Shown here: piece after piece, positions 54,647 to 63,867 of the stretch
Numbering within the stretch: the stretch's first letter is position 1
Layout of the letters: each line of letters opens with the position of its first letter
Origin: Pseudomonadota bacterium
GTDB taxonomy: Bacteria; Pseudomonadota; Gammaproteobacteria; Xanthomonadales; Rhodanobacteraceae
Assembly (NCBI GenBank): GCA_021792975.1
Contig: JAJYTR010000007.1
Location: 1 to 64,000 of the forward strand
DNA length: 64,000 nucleotides
Direction: 5' to 3'
Notes under the pieces: generated by a model
What the model was told of the DNA's origin: nothing
Databases searched by the model: none
Seen by the model: only the letters and a program-made list of their open reading frames with translations
Position numbers and translations under genes: made by a program

Positions 54647-55411
54647 ATGAGCGGGCCGGCCGGGCGTATCGCCTGCGTGCTGGTGCGCCCCCAGCATCCG
54701 GGCAACATCGGTGCGGCGGCGCGTGCCTTGCGCACGATGGGGCTAGCGCGGCTGGCGCTGGTGGCCCCGCAGCGTTTCCCCGATCCCGAGGCCACCGCGC
54801 TGGCGGCCGGCGCAGGCGCGCTGCTGGAGACCGCGCCGGTGCACGCGGATCTGGATGCCGCGCTGGCCGGCTGCACGCTGGCGCTGGGGTTGAGCGCGCG
54901 CCGCCGCGGCGTGGCGCTGGAGGAGCTCGACCCGCGCGCGGGCGCCGCGCGCGCCTACGCGCACGCCGCGGCCGGCGGTGAAGTGGCGCTGCTGTTCGGC
55001 AACGAGCGCACTGGCCTGGAGAACGACGAGCTGACGCGCTGCCACGCCATGGTGCGCATTCCCAGCGTCGAGGATTTCGGCTCGCTCAATCTGGCGCAGG
55101 CGGTGCAGGTGATGGCCTACGAGCTGCGCCTGTGCGCGCTGGCGCGGCAGGGCGTTGCGGAACCCGCCGCTGCGGACGACGAACCGCCGGCCGATCTCGC
55201 CCGGATGGAGGCCTTCTTCGCCCATCTGTGGCAAGTTCTGGATGCCATCGACTTCCACAAGGGCCGCGCGCCGTTCACCATCGAGCGCCGCCTGCGCCGG
55301 CTGTTCCTGCGCGCACGGCCCAGCCAGCGCGAACTGCGTATCCTGCACGGTATCCTGGCCGATGCCGGGCGCATGGCGCGGCTGGCGCGCGGCGCGGGTG
55401 CGAGGGAGTAG
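54647..55411 (+). CDS. trmJ: tRNA (cytidine/uridine-2'-O-)-methyltransferase
   Basis: SPOUT motifs LVRPQHPGNIGAAARALRTMGL, LLFGNERTGLENDEL, IPSVEDFGSLNLAQAVQVMAYEL. Confidence 0.94.
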   Translation: MSGPAGRIACVLVRPQHPGNIGAAARALRTMGLARLALVAPQRFPDPEATALAAGAGALLETAPVHADLDAALAGCTLALGLSARRRGVALEELDPRAGAARAYAHAAAGGEVALLFGNERTGLENDELTRCHAMVRIPSVEDFGSLNLAQAVQVMAYELRLCALARQGVAEPAAADDEPPADLARMEAFFAHLWQVLDAIDFHKGRAPFTIERRLRRLFLRARPSQRELRILHGILADAGRMARLARGAGARE

Positions 55412-55415
55412 GGCG

Positions 55416-55727
55416 ATGGCGCACCGTATCCTGGGCGTGGCCGCGCTGCTGTTCTGGCTGTGGACGCTGCTGCACCTGCACGCGTGGTTCCCGGCGTTGT
55501 GGACGCCGCGCGGCGGCGCCGTCCTGCAGGCCGCGCGCGATGCCGGGCTGGTGCTGCTCATGCCCGTGGCCGGTGCCGCCATGCTGATCGTTCCCGACCG
55601 GTTCGCCGCCCGCTGCAGCCCGCATGCGAAGGAAACGGGCGAGCCCGCTCTGGACCGCAGCTTCTGGATCCTGGCCGGGTATCTCACGCTGGGGCTGGCG
55701 TGGGCGCTGCTGCAGCTGTTCCGCTGA
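55416..55727 (+). CDS. Small integral membrane protein of unknown function
   Basis: 103 aa, hydrophobic segments; ORF immediately downstream of trmJ with RBS-like GGGAG. Confidence 0.6.
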   Translation: MAHRILGVAALLFWLWTLLHLHAWFPALWTPRGGAVLQAARDAGLVLLMPVAGAAMLIVPDRFAARCSPHAKETGEPALDRSFWILAGYLTLGLAWALLQLFR

Positions 55728-55751
55728 AGCGCGAAAGCGCCGCGTTCGCAC

Positions 55752-56357
55752 TCAATACAGCCCCTGCAGCGTGTGCAGCAGCGCGTTGCTGAGCACCAGC
55801 AGCGCGGTGATACCGGCCAGCGAGGCGAGCCACAGCGCCAGCAGCAGCGCGCCGTCGCGTTCCGTGAGTGCGACGCCGTACAGCAGCAGTCCGGCGCCGA
55901 TGGGCCAGTTGGTGAAGGGGATCGGCAACGCCAGCAGCGCGCCGATCAGCAGCAGCAGCAGCCCGGTCAGCAGGCTGGCCGGCCGGCGCGTCAGCCGTTC
56001 CAGCCGCGGTCGCGCCAGTTTTTCCAGCCGCGTCAGCAGCGGCATGCCGAAAGCGACGATTTTTTGCGCGGCGCCACGCGCGATGCGGTAGTCGGCCAGA
56101 CGGCGCGGCAGCCAGGGCAGCAGCCGGCCCAGCAGCAACTGCAGCCCCACCAGCGCCACCAGCAGTCCCACCGGGCCGCCGATGCCGACCGGCACCGGCA
56201 CGAAATTGGGCAGCGCCAGGATCACCAGCAGAAAACCGAACGCCCGTTCGTGCAGCGGCTCGATCAGATCACCCAGACGGATACGCGGCCCCGGATGCGC
56301 GGCCAGCACCGCGGTCAGCACCGCGCTGGTGCGCGGCGCGTGCGAGGGCGATTTCAT
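55752..56357 (-). CDS. ExoD-family (exopolysaccharide synthesis) membrane protein
   Basis: RIRLGDLIEPLHERAFGFLLVILALPNFVPVPVGIGG; LLLIGALLALPIPFTNWPIG. Confidence 0.85.
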   Translation of the reverse strand: MKSPSHAPRTSAVLTAVLAAHPGPRIRLGDLIEPLHERAFGFLLVILALPNFVPVPVGIGGPVGLLVALVGLQLLLGRLLPWLPRRLADYRIARGAAQKIVAFGMPLLTRLEKLARPRLERLTRRPASLLTGLLLLLIGALLALPIPFTNWPIGAGLLLYGVALTERDGALLLALWLASLAGITALLVLSNALLHTLQGLY

Positions 56358-57670
56358 GGCGCCGGTTCCGTGGCGTGCAGGCTCAGCAGTACGCGGTCGA
56401 TGCGCGCGCCGTCCAGATCGAGGATCTCGAAGCGCAGGCCCTGCCACTCGATCACTTCGCCGATGGCCGGAATGCGGCCCAGCCGCGCCATGATCAGTCC
56501 GGCCAGGGTGTGGTATTCCAGATCGGGCTCTTCGGGCAACTGCACCGCGCCCAGCAGGTCGCGCAGTTCCTCGATGGGCAGCGCGCCGTCGAGGCTGTAG
56601 CTGCCGTCGGGACGGCGCACCACCGCCGCCGCGTGCGGCACGTCGCCCCGGATCGGCGCGGGCCGGCCCACCACCGCCTCCAGCAGGTTGTTGAAGGTGA
56701 CCAGGCCTTCGATGTCGCCGTATTCGTCCACCACCAGCGCCAGCGGCGTGGGGGCGTCGCGGAACTCCTCCAGCAGGTCCAGCGCACGCGCGCTGGAGGG
56801 AACGTACAGCGGCTTGGCCAGCGTGCGGAACAGGTCGATGCGCGCGACGCCGCGCGTCAGCGGTTCGAGCAGGCGCTTGACCTCGAGCACGCCCAGCACG
56901 TCGCGCTCGCTGTCGCGGTAGACCGGATAGCGTGAATAGGGCGTGGCGCGCAGCACGGCCAGGTTCTCCTCGAGATCGGCCGCGGCGTTCAGCCAGGCGA
57001 TGCGCGTGCGCGGGGTCATCACGCTGCCGACGCTGCGGTCGCCCAGCCGCAGCACGCGGCTGACCATGGCGCGTTCGTCCTCGTCCAGCACGCCCTGCTC
57101 GGCGCTTTCGGCCACCAGCAGGCGGATCTCTTCCTCGCTGATGCGTTCCTGCGCCGGCCGGCGCAGCCGCAGCAGCCGCAGCAGCGCATTGCTGGAGGCG
57201 TTCAGCACCAGCACGAACGGCGCGGTCAGCCGCGCCAGGCCCAGCATCGGCGCTCCGACCGCCTGCGCCAGCTTCTCGGGGGCCACCAGCGCCAGACGCT
57301 TGGGCACCAGCTCGCCGATGACGATGTTGAGGTACGTGATCAGCGCGATGCCCAGCACGTAACCCAGCGGCTTGGCGTACGGCACCAGCGCCGGCGCGCC
57401 CAGTCCCTGCAGCCACAGCCCGATCCGGTCGCCGATGCCGGCGCCGGTCACCACGCCGGTGACGATGGCGATCAGGGTGATGCCCACCTGCACGGTGGAG
57501 AGGAAATGCTCGGGTTTCTCGGCCAGCCGCAGTGCCAGTGCTGCACGCCTGCTGTCGCGTGCCATCTGCTTCAGGCGCGAGCGCCGCGCGGTGACGATCG
57601 CCATTTCCGACAGCGCGAAGAAGCCGTTGGCCAGGGCCAGCAGCAGCACCAGTCCCAGATCGGTCAACAT
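56354..57670 (-). CDS. HlyC/CorC-type (CNNM/TlyC) membrane protein with CBS pair
   Basis: CNNM TM domain; VGSVMTPRTRIAWL; LALVVDEYGDIEGLVTFNNLLEAVVG; C-terminal CorC_HlyC domain. Confidence 0.92.
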   Translation of the reverse strand: MLTDLGLVLLLALANGFFALSEMAIVTARRSRLKQMARDSRRAALALRLAEKPEHFLSTVQVGITLIAIVTGVVTGAGIGDRIGLWLQGLGAPALVPYAKPLGYVLGIALITYLNIVIGELVPKRLALVAPEKLAQAVGAPMLGLARLTAPFVLVLNASSNALLRLLRLRRPAQERISEEEIRLLVAESAEQGVLDEDERAMVSRVLRLGDRSVGSVMTPRTRIAWLNAAADLEENLAVLRATPYSRYPVYRDSERDVLGVLEVKRLLEPLTRGVARIDLFRTLAKPLYVPSSARALDLLEEFRDAPTPLALVVDEYGDIEGLVTFNNLLEAVVGRPAPIRGDVPHAAAVVRRPDGSYSLDGALPIEELRDLLGAVQLPEEPDLEYHTLAGLIMARLGRIPAIGEVIEWQGLRFEILDLDGARIDRVLLSLHATEPAP

Positions 57671-57749
57671 CGCAGGCGCGTGACGACGGTCATGCCGGCA
57701 GTGTAGCAAGCGCGCCTGCGTAGCCTGGCGCGCGCGGCGCGGCACACGC

Positions 57750-58154
57750 TCAGTAGGCGTCGCCCTCGCTGCCCAGGGCCTGCTCCAGCTGGTCGCCGAG
57801 GATGCCCATCTCGCCGATCAGCCGCTCGAGTTCGTCCAGCGAGAGGATGTCGTAGGGGCGGTTCTCGCACAGGTGCAGGTAGGGCGAGCCTTCGAGGTCG
57901 CTGATGGCGAGGAATCCCGCGCGCTGCTCCCAGTTGAAGCGCAGGCAACGCTCCATGTCCACGCCCACCAGCGGCGCGATGGGCGTGGAGACGCGCAGAT
58001 ACTTGCGGCCGTTCTCGCCTTCCAGTTCCACCAGGTACATGCCCTGGTGGCGGGCCCGGCGCAGGTCCAGATCGAAGCTGATCAGGTAGGGATCGTTGGT
58101 GCGCAGCGCGTGCCGGCTGCCGAGGTGCGAGCGCACGGATTCGAAGGTCAGCAT
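57750..58154 (-). CDS. Conserved-looking small soluble protein of unknown function
   Basis: 134 aa, MLTFESVRSHLGSRHALRTNDPYLISFDLDLRRARHQGMYLVELEGENGRKYLRVSTPIAPL; coherent codon usage between two assigned genes. Confidence 0.6.
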   Translation of the reverse strand: MLTFESVRSHLGSRHALRTNDPYLISFDLDLRRARHQGMYLVELEGENGRKYLRVSTPIAPLVGVDMERCLRFNWEQRAGFLAISDLEGSPYLHLCENRPYDILSLDELERLIGEMGILGDQLEQALGSEGDAY

Positions 58155-58199
58155 CGTGGTGTCCCGGTGATGGCCCGTCGGCATGGTAGCGTGATCGTC

Positions 58200-58541
58200 A
58201 TGATCGCTGAACCGCTGCGTGCCGCCGTTCTCGCCGCCGTGCGCGCGATCCCCGCCGGACGCGTCAGCAGCTATGGCGGCGTGGCGGCGCGTGCCGGCCT
58301 GTCCGGGCGGGCGCGGCTGGTGGGCCGGGTGCTGCGCGAGGCCGGCGCGGATCTGCCCTGGCATCGCGTACTGCACGCTGACGGCCGGCTGGCGATGCCG
58401 CCGGGCAGCGCGCTGGCGCGGGAGCAGGGGCGGCGGCTGGCACGCGAGGGCGTGGCCGTGCGCGGCGGGCGGGTGGCTCGCGGGTACTTCATCGGCGGCG
58501 GCGATCTCGATGCGCTGCTGTGGCGCGGCGACCGCCGCTGA
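58200..58541 (+). CDS. Alkyltransferase-like (ATL/MGMT-fold) DNA-binding protein
   Basis: VRAIPAGRVSSYGGVAARAG; PWHRVLHADGRL, with Trp at the alkyl-acceptor Cys position (PCHRV in true MGMT). Confidence 0.88.
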   Translation: MIAEPLRAAVLAAVRAIPAGRVSSYGGVAARAGLSGRARLVGRVLREAGADLPWHRVLHADGRLAMPPGSALAREQGRRLAREGVAVRGGRVARGYFIGGGDLDALLWRGDRR

Positions 58542-58567
58542 GGCGACGCCCGGGGGACACGGCCTCC

Positions 58568-59257
58568 TCAGTGCGGTGCGCGGCGGTTCAGCAGCACCGG
58601 CACCAGCGACAGCAGCGCCAGCGCCAGCAGCGGCAGCATCACATGCGGCTCGGCCATCATGTGCACGCCCACCGGCTCGCCGTGCGCGATCGCCTCGCCA
58701 AGCCCCGCGCCCACCGCGCTTTCGAAGCCCACCATCACCAGGCCGCCGCCGGCGGTGGCTGCGGCGAACAGCCACAGCGGACAGCGCAGCCAGGCCAGCG
58801 CCATGGTGACCGCACCGAAGGGGAACACCGGCACCAGCCGCAGGAACAGCGTGTAGCTGGCCGGATGGCGCAGGAATCCGGCGCGGATGCGTGTGGCCAG
58901 CGCCGGCGGCGGGCGCGTGCCTGCCGAGAGCGCCACGCGCGTCGCCAGAAACAGCACCAGCGCCCCCAGCAGCAGGCCCGTGCCGGACAGCAGGGTGCCT
59001 TCCACGAGGCCGAACACCATGCCGCCGGCGATGGTGAGCACCATCAGTCCGGGTGCGCCGCTGGCCACGGCCAGCACCAGCACGCCCAGATAGCCCAGGC
59101 GTGCCAGCCAGGGCGAGGCCAGCGTCAATTGCCGCAGTTGCGCATGATCGGCCGCCAGATGACGCGGATCGAAGTGCTTCAGCGTACCGGAGGCCACCAG
59201 CACGACGCCGGCGGCGATCAGCAGCAGCAGGGGCAGCAGGGCGCGCAGACGCTTCAT
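58568..59257 (-). CDS. TVP38/TMEM64 (DedA-like/VTT) membrane protein
   Basis: LVLAVASGAPGLMVLTIAGGMVFGLVEGTLLSGTGLLLGALVLFLATR; LFLRLVPVFPFGAVTMALAW. Confidence 0.85.
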   Translation of the reverse strand: MKRLRALLPLLLLIAAGVVLVASGTLKHFDPRHLAADHAQLRQLTLASPWLARLGYLGVLVLAVASGAPGLMVLTIAGGMVFGLVEGTLLSGTGLLLGALVLFLATRVALSAGTRPPPALATRIRAGFLRHPASYTLFLRLVPVFPFGAVTMALAWLRCPLWLFAAATAGGGLVMVGFESAVGAGLGEAIAHGEPVGVHMMAEPHVMLPLLALALLSLVPVLLNRRAPH

Positions 59258-59336
59258 CGCGGCGGGGCGGTGCGAAAACGCGAGCATAGCGGCAAGCGCC
59301 GGCCGCAGCGCGCCGAATCGCGGCGCGAGGCGATGC

Positions 59337-60521
59337 CTAGAACCGCCCGTCCAGGCGCAGGCCTGCCACCAGCGCGTGCGAGGCCCGCGGCGCCAGTGCC
59401 GGGTGCGCGATGTACTGCAGGTCCGGCTGCAGCGCCAGCCAGGGGCGCACGCGCATGCGCCAGGTCAGCTCGAAGGCCGTCTCGGCGCGTGGTGCGCCGG
59501 CGTGACGCCGGCGGTAGCCGGTCGCCAGCCGCGCGCGCGCGATTCCCAGACTGATGCGGCTGTGTGCGGCCGTCGTCAGCCGCAGGCCGCAGCCCAGGTA
59601 ACGGGACACGGCGTCGACTCCTGGGCGCGTCCGCCCCCATTGCAGAAAGCCGCCCAGCGCCTCGCCACCACCATGCAGCAGCGTGACATCGGCCAGTGCA
59701 TAGACACCCTGGTGCGCGGCGGCCAGCGCCGCGCCGCGATGCAGGCGCCAGAGGCCCAGCGCCAGCTTGTAGCTTCCGCGCCGGTACAGGCCGGTTTCCA
59801 GCGCCTGCAGCGCGCCATCGCCATGCCGCGGCAGGTTCAAACCGTGGCCGACGGCAGGATCGCGCGGCACGCCGCTCCACAGGCCGCCCAGCACGTAGAA
59901 CGCGCCCGGATGCCAGCGTGCGGCGATGCCCGGCGCGGTCTGCGGCCAGATCGGCAGGCCGGCCTGCGAGCCGGTGGGCATCTGCCCGAACGAGGAGTTG
60001 ATGAGATCGGCGCCGTCCGGCACCAGTCCGAATAGCTCGTCATAGCCCTGCCAGCCCAGCCGCAACGTCCAGTGGCGCGCCGGATCGTGCAGTTGCCAGA
60101 ACGCCCGGTACAGGCGCCAGGCGTGGTGCGCGGCCAGGTTGTCCAGGGTCTGCAGGTCGCCGGCATCGCGCGAGGGGTTGCTGCCGGCGATGCGGATCAG
60201 GTCGATGTGGGTGTAGCTCTCCAGCGCATCGCCCAGGCGCCTGTGCGCGGTGACGCGCAGGTCGACGAGCAAAGGCACTTTCCAGCCGTGCGCGCGTCCG
60301 CCCACGACCGCGTCCATCAGGTCGGTGGCCCACAGCAGCCGCGCCTTCCAGCCGTGCGTGGCGCGCGGCAGGCCCAGCGTCACCGGCGCGCGTGCACCAC
60401 CCGCGGCCGCGGCATGGCCATTGCCCGCGGCGCACAGGGCGACCAGCGCCAGGACCGCTACTGCGCGCGTGCGTGCGCCGCCGTGCCGCGTGCCGGCGAC
60501 GCACCGGGAATGTGCGGGCAT
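59337..60521 (-). CDS. OprB-type carbohydrate-selective porin
   Basis: LQTLDNLAAHHAWRLYRAFWQLH; LINSSFGQMPTGSQAGLPIWPQTAPGIAARWHP; C-terminal Phe beta-strand. Confidence 0.8.
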   Translation of the reverse strand: MPAHSRCVAGTRHGGARTRAVAVLALVALCAAGNGHAAAAGGARAPVTLGLPRATHGWKARLLWATDLMDAVVGGRAHGWKVPLLVDLRVTAHRRLGDALESYTHIDLIRIAGSNPSRDAGDLQTLDNLAAHHAWRLYRAFWQLHDPARHWTLRLGWQGYDELFGLVPDGADLINSSFGQMPTGSQAGLPIWPQTAPGIAARWHPGAFYVLGGLWSGVPRDPAVGHGLNLPRHGDGALQALETGLYRRGSYKLALGLWRLHRGAALAAAHQGVYALADVTLLHGGGEALGGFLQWGRTRPGVDAVSRYLGCGLRLTTAAHSRISLGIARARLATGYRRRHAGAPRAETAFELTWRMRVRPWLALQPDLQYIAHPALAPRASHALVAGLRLDGRF

Positions 60522-60621
60522 GTCCACCTCCGTTGCGCATTGTGCCGGCAGCGCCGTGGTCGTCGCGTGCAGACCCGCGCCGCCCCTGCCTGCGAGCGGT
60601 TCCGCGGCCGGCGGGCGGGTT

Positions 60622-62478
60622 TCAACGCCGACGCGCGGTCCCCAGCCAGTCCAGATGTCGTGTGGGTACCCGCGCTTCCTCCAGCCGGCGCCCGTGCGCG
60701 GCCAGGATGTCGCCGCGCGTGAGCATGCCCAGCACACGCTGCGGATCCTCGCCGTCCACCACCACCAGTCGCCCTACGCCGGCCAGCACCATGTGGTCGG
60801 CAGCTTCGCGCAGGCTGTGTCCGGCGTGCACCGTCAGCGGCGCACGGCGGATCAGCGCCGCCAGCGGTGTGGCCGGACCGTGTGTGTCGTCCAGCAGGTC
60901 GCGGCGGGTCAGTACGCCGCACAGGCGGTCCTGCGCGTCCAGCACCGGGTAGCCCCGATGTTGCGTCGCGGCCGAGCCGCCGGCCATCCACACGCGCACC
61001 TCGGCCAGCGTCTGCGTGGCGCGCAGCGTCACCGCGGGCGCGCTCATGGCCGCGCGTACCGGCACCTGCTCGAGGTAGTCGGCGCTGTAGTCGGCGGGCA
61101 CGCGCACGCCGCGGCGGTCGATTTTCTCGGTCATGATGGTGGTGCGCATCAGCAGGCCGGAAACGAGATAGGCCGCCATGCAGCCGCCCAGCAGCGGCAG
61201 CAGGCCGTGCGGCTGCGCGGTGGTCTCGAAGGCGAACACCGCCGAGGTGAGCACCGCGCGAGAGGCGCCGGCGAACAGCGCCGCCATGCCCACCAGGGCG
61301 GCCAGGCGTGGATCCAGGCCCAGCGCCGGCCAGGCGTGCGCCAGCAGCAGTCCGATCGCGCCGCCCAGCGCACCGCCGATGGTGAACAGCGGCGCCAGCG
61401 TGCCGCCCGAGGTGCCGCTGCCCAGCGCGATCACCCACGACAGGAACTTCAGCGCGCACAGCGCCAGCAATGCGTCGAGGCCGATCCGCCCGGCCACGAT
61501 CGCCGCGATATTGTCGTAGCCCACGCCGAGGGTCAGCGGCGCGAACCAGCCGATCACGCCCACCGCCACGCCGCCCAGCGCCGGCCACCACATCCAGTGC
61601 AGCGGCAGCCGCTCGAACTGATCCTCGACCCAATAGGCGGCGCGGGTCACGCCCACGCTCAGCAGACCCAGCAGCAGGCCCAGCGCCGCGCATGCCGCGA
61701 TCGCTGCCGCGCCCGGCATGACCAGATGCGCGAGCGGGAACATCGGCGCGCCGCCTTGCAGCCGGAAGCGCAACGCGGTGGCCGCCACCACGGCGAAAGC
61801 GACCGGAATCAGCGAACGCGCGCGACGCTCGAACAGCAGCAACTCGATGGCCAGCAGCACCGCCGCCAGCGGCGCCGCGAACACCGCCGCCATGCCGGCC
61901 GCGGCGCCCGCGGTCAGCAGCGTCTTGCGCTCATCGGCGGTGACATGCACCAGTTGGCCCAGCAGCGAGCCCAGTGCGCCGCCGGTGGCGATGATCGGCC
62001 CCTCGGCGCCGAACGGCCCGCCGGTGCCGATGACGATGGCCGAGGACACCGGCTTCAGCCACACCAGCCGCGGCGGAATGCGGCTCTGGTTGAGCAGCAC
62101 CTGCTCCATCGCCTCGGGGATGCCGTGGCCGCGGATGGCGCGCGAGCCGTAGCGCGCCATCGCACCCACGACCAGTCCGCCGATCACCGGCACCGCGATC
62201 ACCCAGGCGCCCAGGTGATTGCCGGCCGGGCTGACGAAGCTGTCCTGCAGCCGGCCGTAGAAGACGAGGTTGGTGATCAGGCCGATCAGCAGCGTCAGTG
62301 CGCGCGCGATCACGGCGGCGGCCAGGCCGATCAGCAGCGCCAGCAGGCTGATCCACAGCACGCGCCGGGTCGGCGGCCGGAAGCTGCGCGGCATGCCGGC
62401 CGCTTCGAGGCCGGGCATCCTGGCCGGCGCGGACGGCAGCGGCGGCACGGCCTGGTCAGGCGCAGCAGGTTGCGCCAT
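60622..62478 (-). CDS. ClC-family chloride channel/transporter with C-terminal CBS pair
   Basis: RGHGIPEAMEQVLL; IGTGGPFGAEGPIIATGGALGSLLGQ; LGSGTSGGTLAPLFTIGGALGG; CBS domains. Confidence 0.92.
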   Translation of the reverse strand: MAQPAAPDQAVPPLPSAPARMPGLEAAGMPRSFRPPTRRVLWISLLALLIGLAAAVIARALTLLIGLITNLVFYGRLQDSFVSPAGNHLGAWVIAVPVIGGLVVGAMARYGSRAIRGHGIPEAMEQVLLNQSRIPPRLVWLKPVSSAIVIGTGGPFGAEGPIIATGGALGSLLGQLVHVTADERKTLLTAGAAAGMAAVFAAPLAAVLLAIELLLFERRARSLIPVAFAVVAATALRFRLQGGAPMFPLAHLVMPGAAAIAACAALGLLLGLLSVGVTRAAYWVEDQFERLPLHWMWWPALGGVAVGVIGWFAPLTLGVGYDNIAAIVAGRIGLDALLALCALKFLSWVIALGSGTSGGTLAPLFTIGGALGGAIGLLLAHAWPALGLDPRLAALVGMAALFAGASRAVLTSAVFAFETTAQPHGLLPLLGGCMAAYLVSGLLMRTTIMTEKIDRRGVRVPADYSADYLEQVPVRAAMSAPAVTLRATQTLAEVRVWMAGGSAATQHRGYPVLDAQDRLCGVLTRRDLLDDTHGPATPLAALIRRAPLTVHAGHSLREAADHMVLAGVGRLVVVDGEDPQRVLGMLTRGDILAAHGRRLEEARVPTRHLDWLGTARRR

Positions 62479-62562
62479 GGGTCTGCTCCGGTGATGGACC
62501 GGCGCGCGAGGCTACGCGGATCGGTGTCGCGGAGCTGGCTGGAAAATGAACGCCGCGCTCCT

Positions 62563-62985
62563 TCAGTCGCGGTGGCGATCCGGCGGCGCGTCACCGCGCG
62601 GCGGGTCGCGGTCGAGATGGAAGCGGTGCAGCAGCCGGTGCGCGAAGGGCGCCAGCAGCACCCCGGCCAGGAACACCACCAGCAATCCGCAGTACAGCGC
62701 GTAACTGCCGGCGAACAGTTTGGCACCCAGTGTCTTCGGCGTGGCCAGCGGCCCCATGCCGGAGAGGATCATCGCGGCATTGACGTAGGCATCTGCCCAG
62801 CCCAGATGGGCATAGTGGTGATAGCCCAGCATGCCCACGCCCAGCGAGCCGGCCACCACCAGTCCCGCCGCCAGCAGGTTGCGGCCGACGCGGCGCAGGA
62901 ACACGCGCCGCGGGGCCAGGGCGTCGTCGCGCCGCTCCCACTTCCTGCCGGCACGCCGGCCCCGCGCGGGCTGCCGTGCGGGCAT
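62563..62985 (-). CDS. Small membrane protein, possibly 2-TM channel-like
   Basis: Two hydrophobic segments flanking DAYVNAAMILSGMGPLATP; immediately upstream of the ClC gene on the same strand. Confidence 0.6.
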   Translation of the reverse strand: MPARQPARGRRAGRKWERRDDALAPRRVFLRRVGRNLLAAGLVVAGSLGVGMLGYHHYAHLGWADAYVNAAMILSGMGPLATPKTLGAKLFAGSYALYCGLLVVFLAGVLLAPFAHRLLHRFHLDRDPPRGDAPPDRHRD

Positions 62986-62988
62986 CCG

Positions 62989-63867
62989 TCAGAACAGCAG
63001 GCTGCTCATGCGCCGGCGCGTCCGGCCCACCAGCTCGGCGTCTTCCACCAGTGCGAAGGCCGCCAGCAGCCGCTTGCGCGCCAGCCCGTCGCTCCAGTCA
63101 CGCGCCTCGGCCAGCAACGCCAGCCAGGCATCCAGCGCCTGCTCGGCATGGCCGCCCAGCAGGCGGCGCACCGCCAGCAGGTCGCGCGCGGCGTAGTCTT
63201 TCGCGTTGGCGGCGACACGCTGCTGCAGCGTCGCTTCGTCGGGTGCGCCGGCCAGCGCGCGCGCCAGATCCAGTTCGCCGCGCAGGCGCCGCGCACGGTC
63301 GTCGGCGGCCAGGCTGTCGGGCAGCGCATCCAGCGTGGCCGCGGCCGCCTCGGCCTGGCCGGCGCGCATCTGCGCCAGCGCCAGATCCAGCTTCAGTCCG
63401 TCATTTCCGGGCTGCGCCGCCACTGCGTCCTGCAGGCGCGCGAGCGCCTGGCCGGGCGACTCGATGCGGCGCGGCTCGGGCGCCGCCGGTGCATCCTCTT
63501 CGACGGATGCGCCGGCCAGCGCGGGCTGGATGCCATGCCGCTGCAGGAATCCGCGCACGTCGCGTTCGGGTTGCGCACCCATGAATCCGTCCACCGGCTG
63601 ACCGTCCTTGATCAGCACCACCGTCGGCAGCGAGCGGATGCCGAACATGCCGGCCAGGGCCATTTCCTGGTCGGTGTCGATCTTGACCAGGCGGAAGGCG
63701 CCGTTGAACTCGTCCGCCAGCTTCTCGAGGATGGGCTTGAGCTGCCGGCAGGGCGCGCACCAGCCGGCCCAGAAGTCGATCAGCACCGGCTGCTGCATCG
63801 AGGCCTGCATGACTTCGGCATCGAAATTGGCCTGGGTCACGTCGGTGATGTGTGCGCTGGCGCTCAT
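62989..63867 (-). CDS. Thioredoxin-TPR co-chaperone (YbbN/CnoX-like)
   Basis: VLIDFWAGWCAPCRQLKPILEKLADE followed by the TPR-type C-terminal region LLAVRRLLGGHAEQALDAWLALL. Confidence 0.9.
   Translation of the reverse strand: MSASAHITDVTQANFDAEVMQASMQQPVLIDFWAGWCAPCRQLKPILEKLADEFNGAFRLVKIDTDQEMALAGMFGIRSLPTVVLIKDGQPVDGFMGAQPERDVRGFLQRHGIQPALAGASVEEDAPAAPEPRRIESPGQALARLQDAVAAQPGNDGLKLDLALAQMRAGQAEAAAATLDALPDSLAADDRARRLRGELDLARALAGAPDEATLQQRVAANAKDYAARDLLAVRRLLGGHAEQALDAWLALLAEARDWSDGLARKRLLAAFALVEDAELVGRTRRRMSSLLF

Noticed and set aside
51797-55411. 1204-aa plus-strand ORF
   Set aside because: Only its C-terminal part (from 54647) is real (TrmJ); the remainder is antisense to the TMTC-like and suhB genes and is Gln/Arg-rich shadow sequence.
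58200-58541. Loss of the active-site Cys in an MGMT homologue as a pseudogene or novel enzyme
   Set aside because: PWHRV with Trp replacing Cys is the known signature of alkyltransferase-like (ATL) proteins; not novel.
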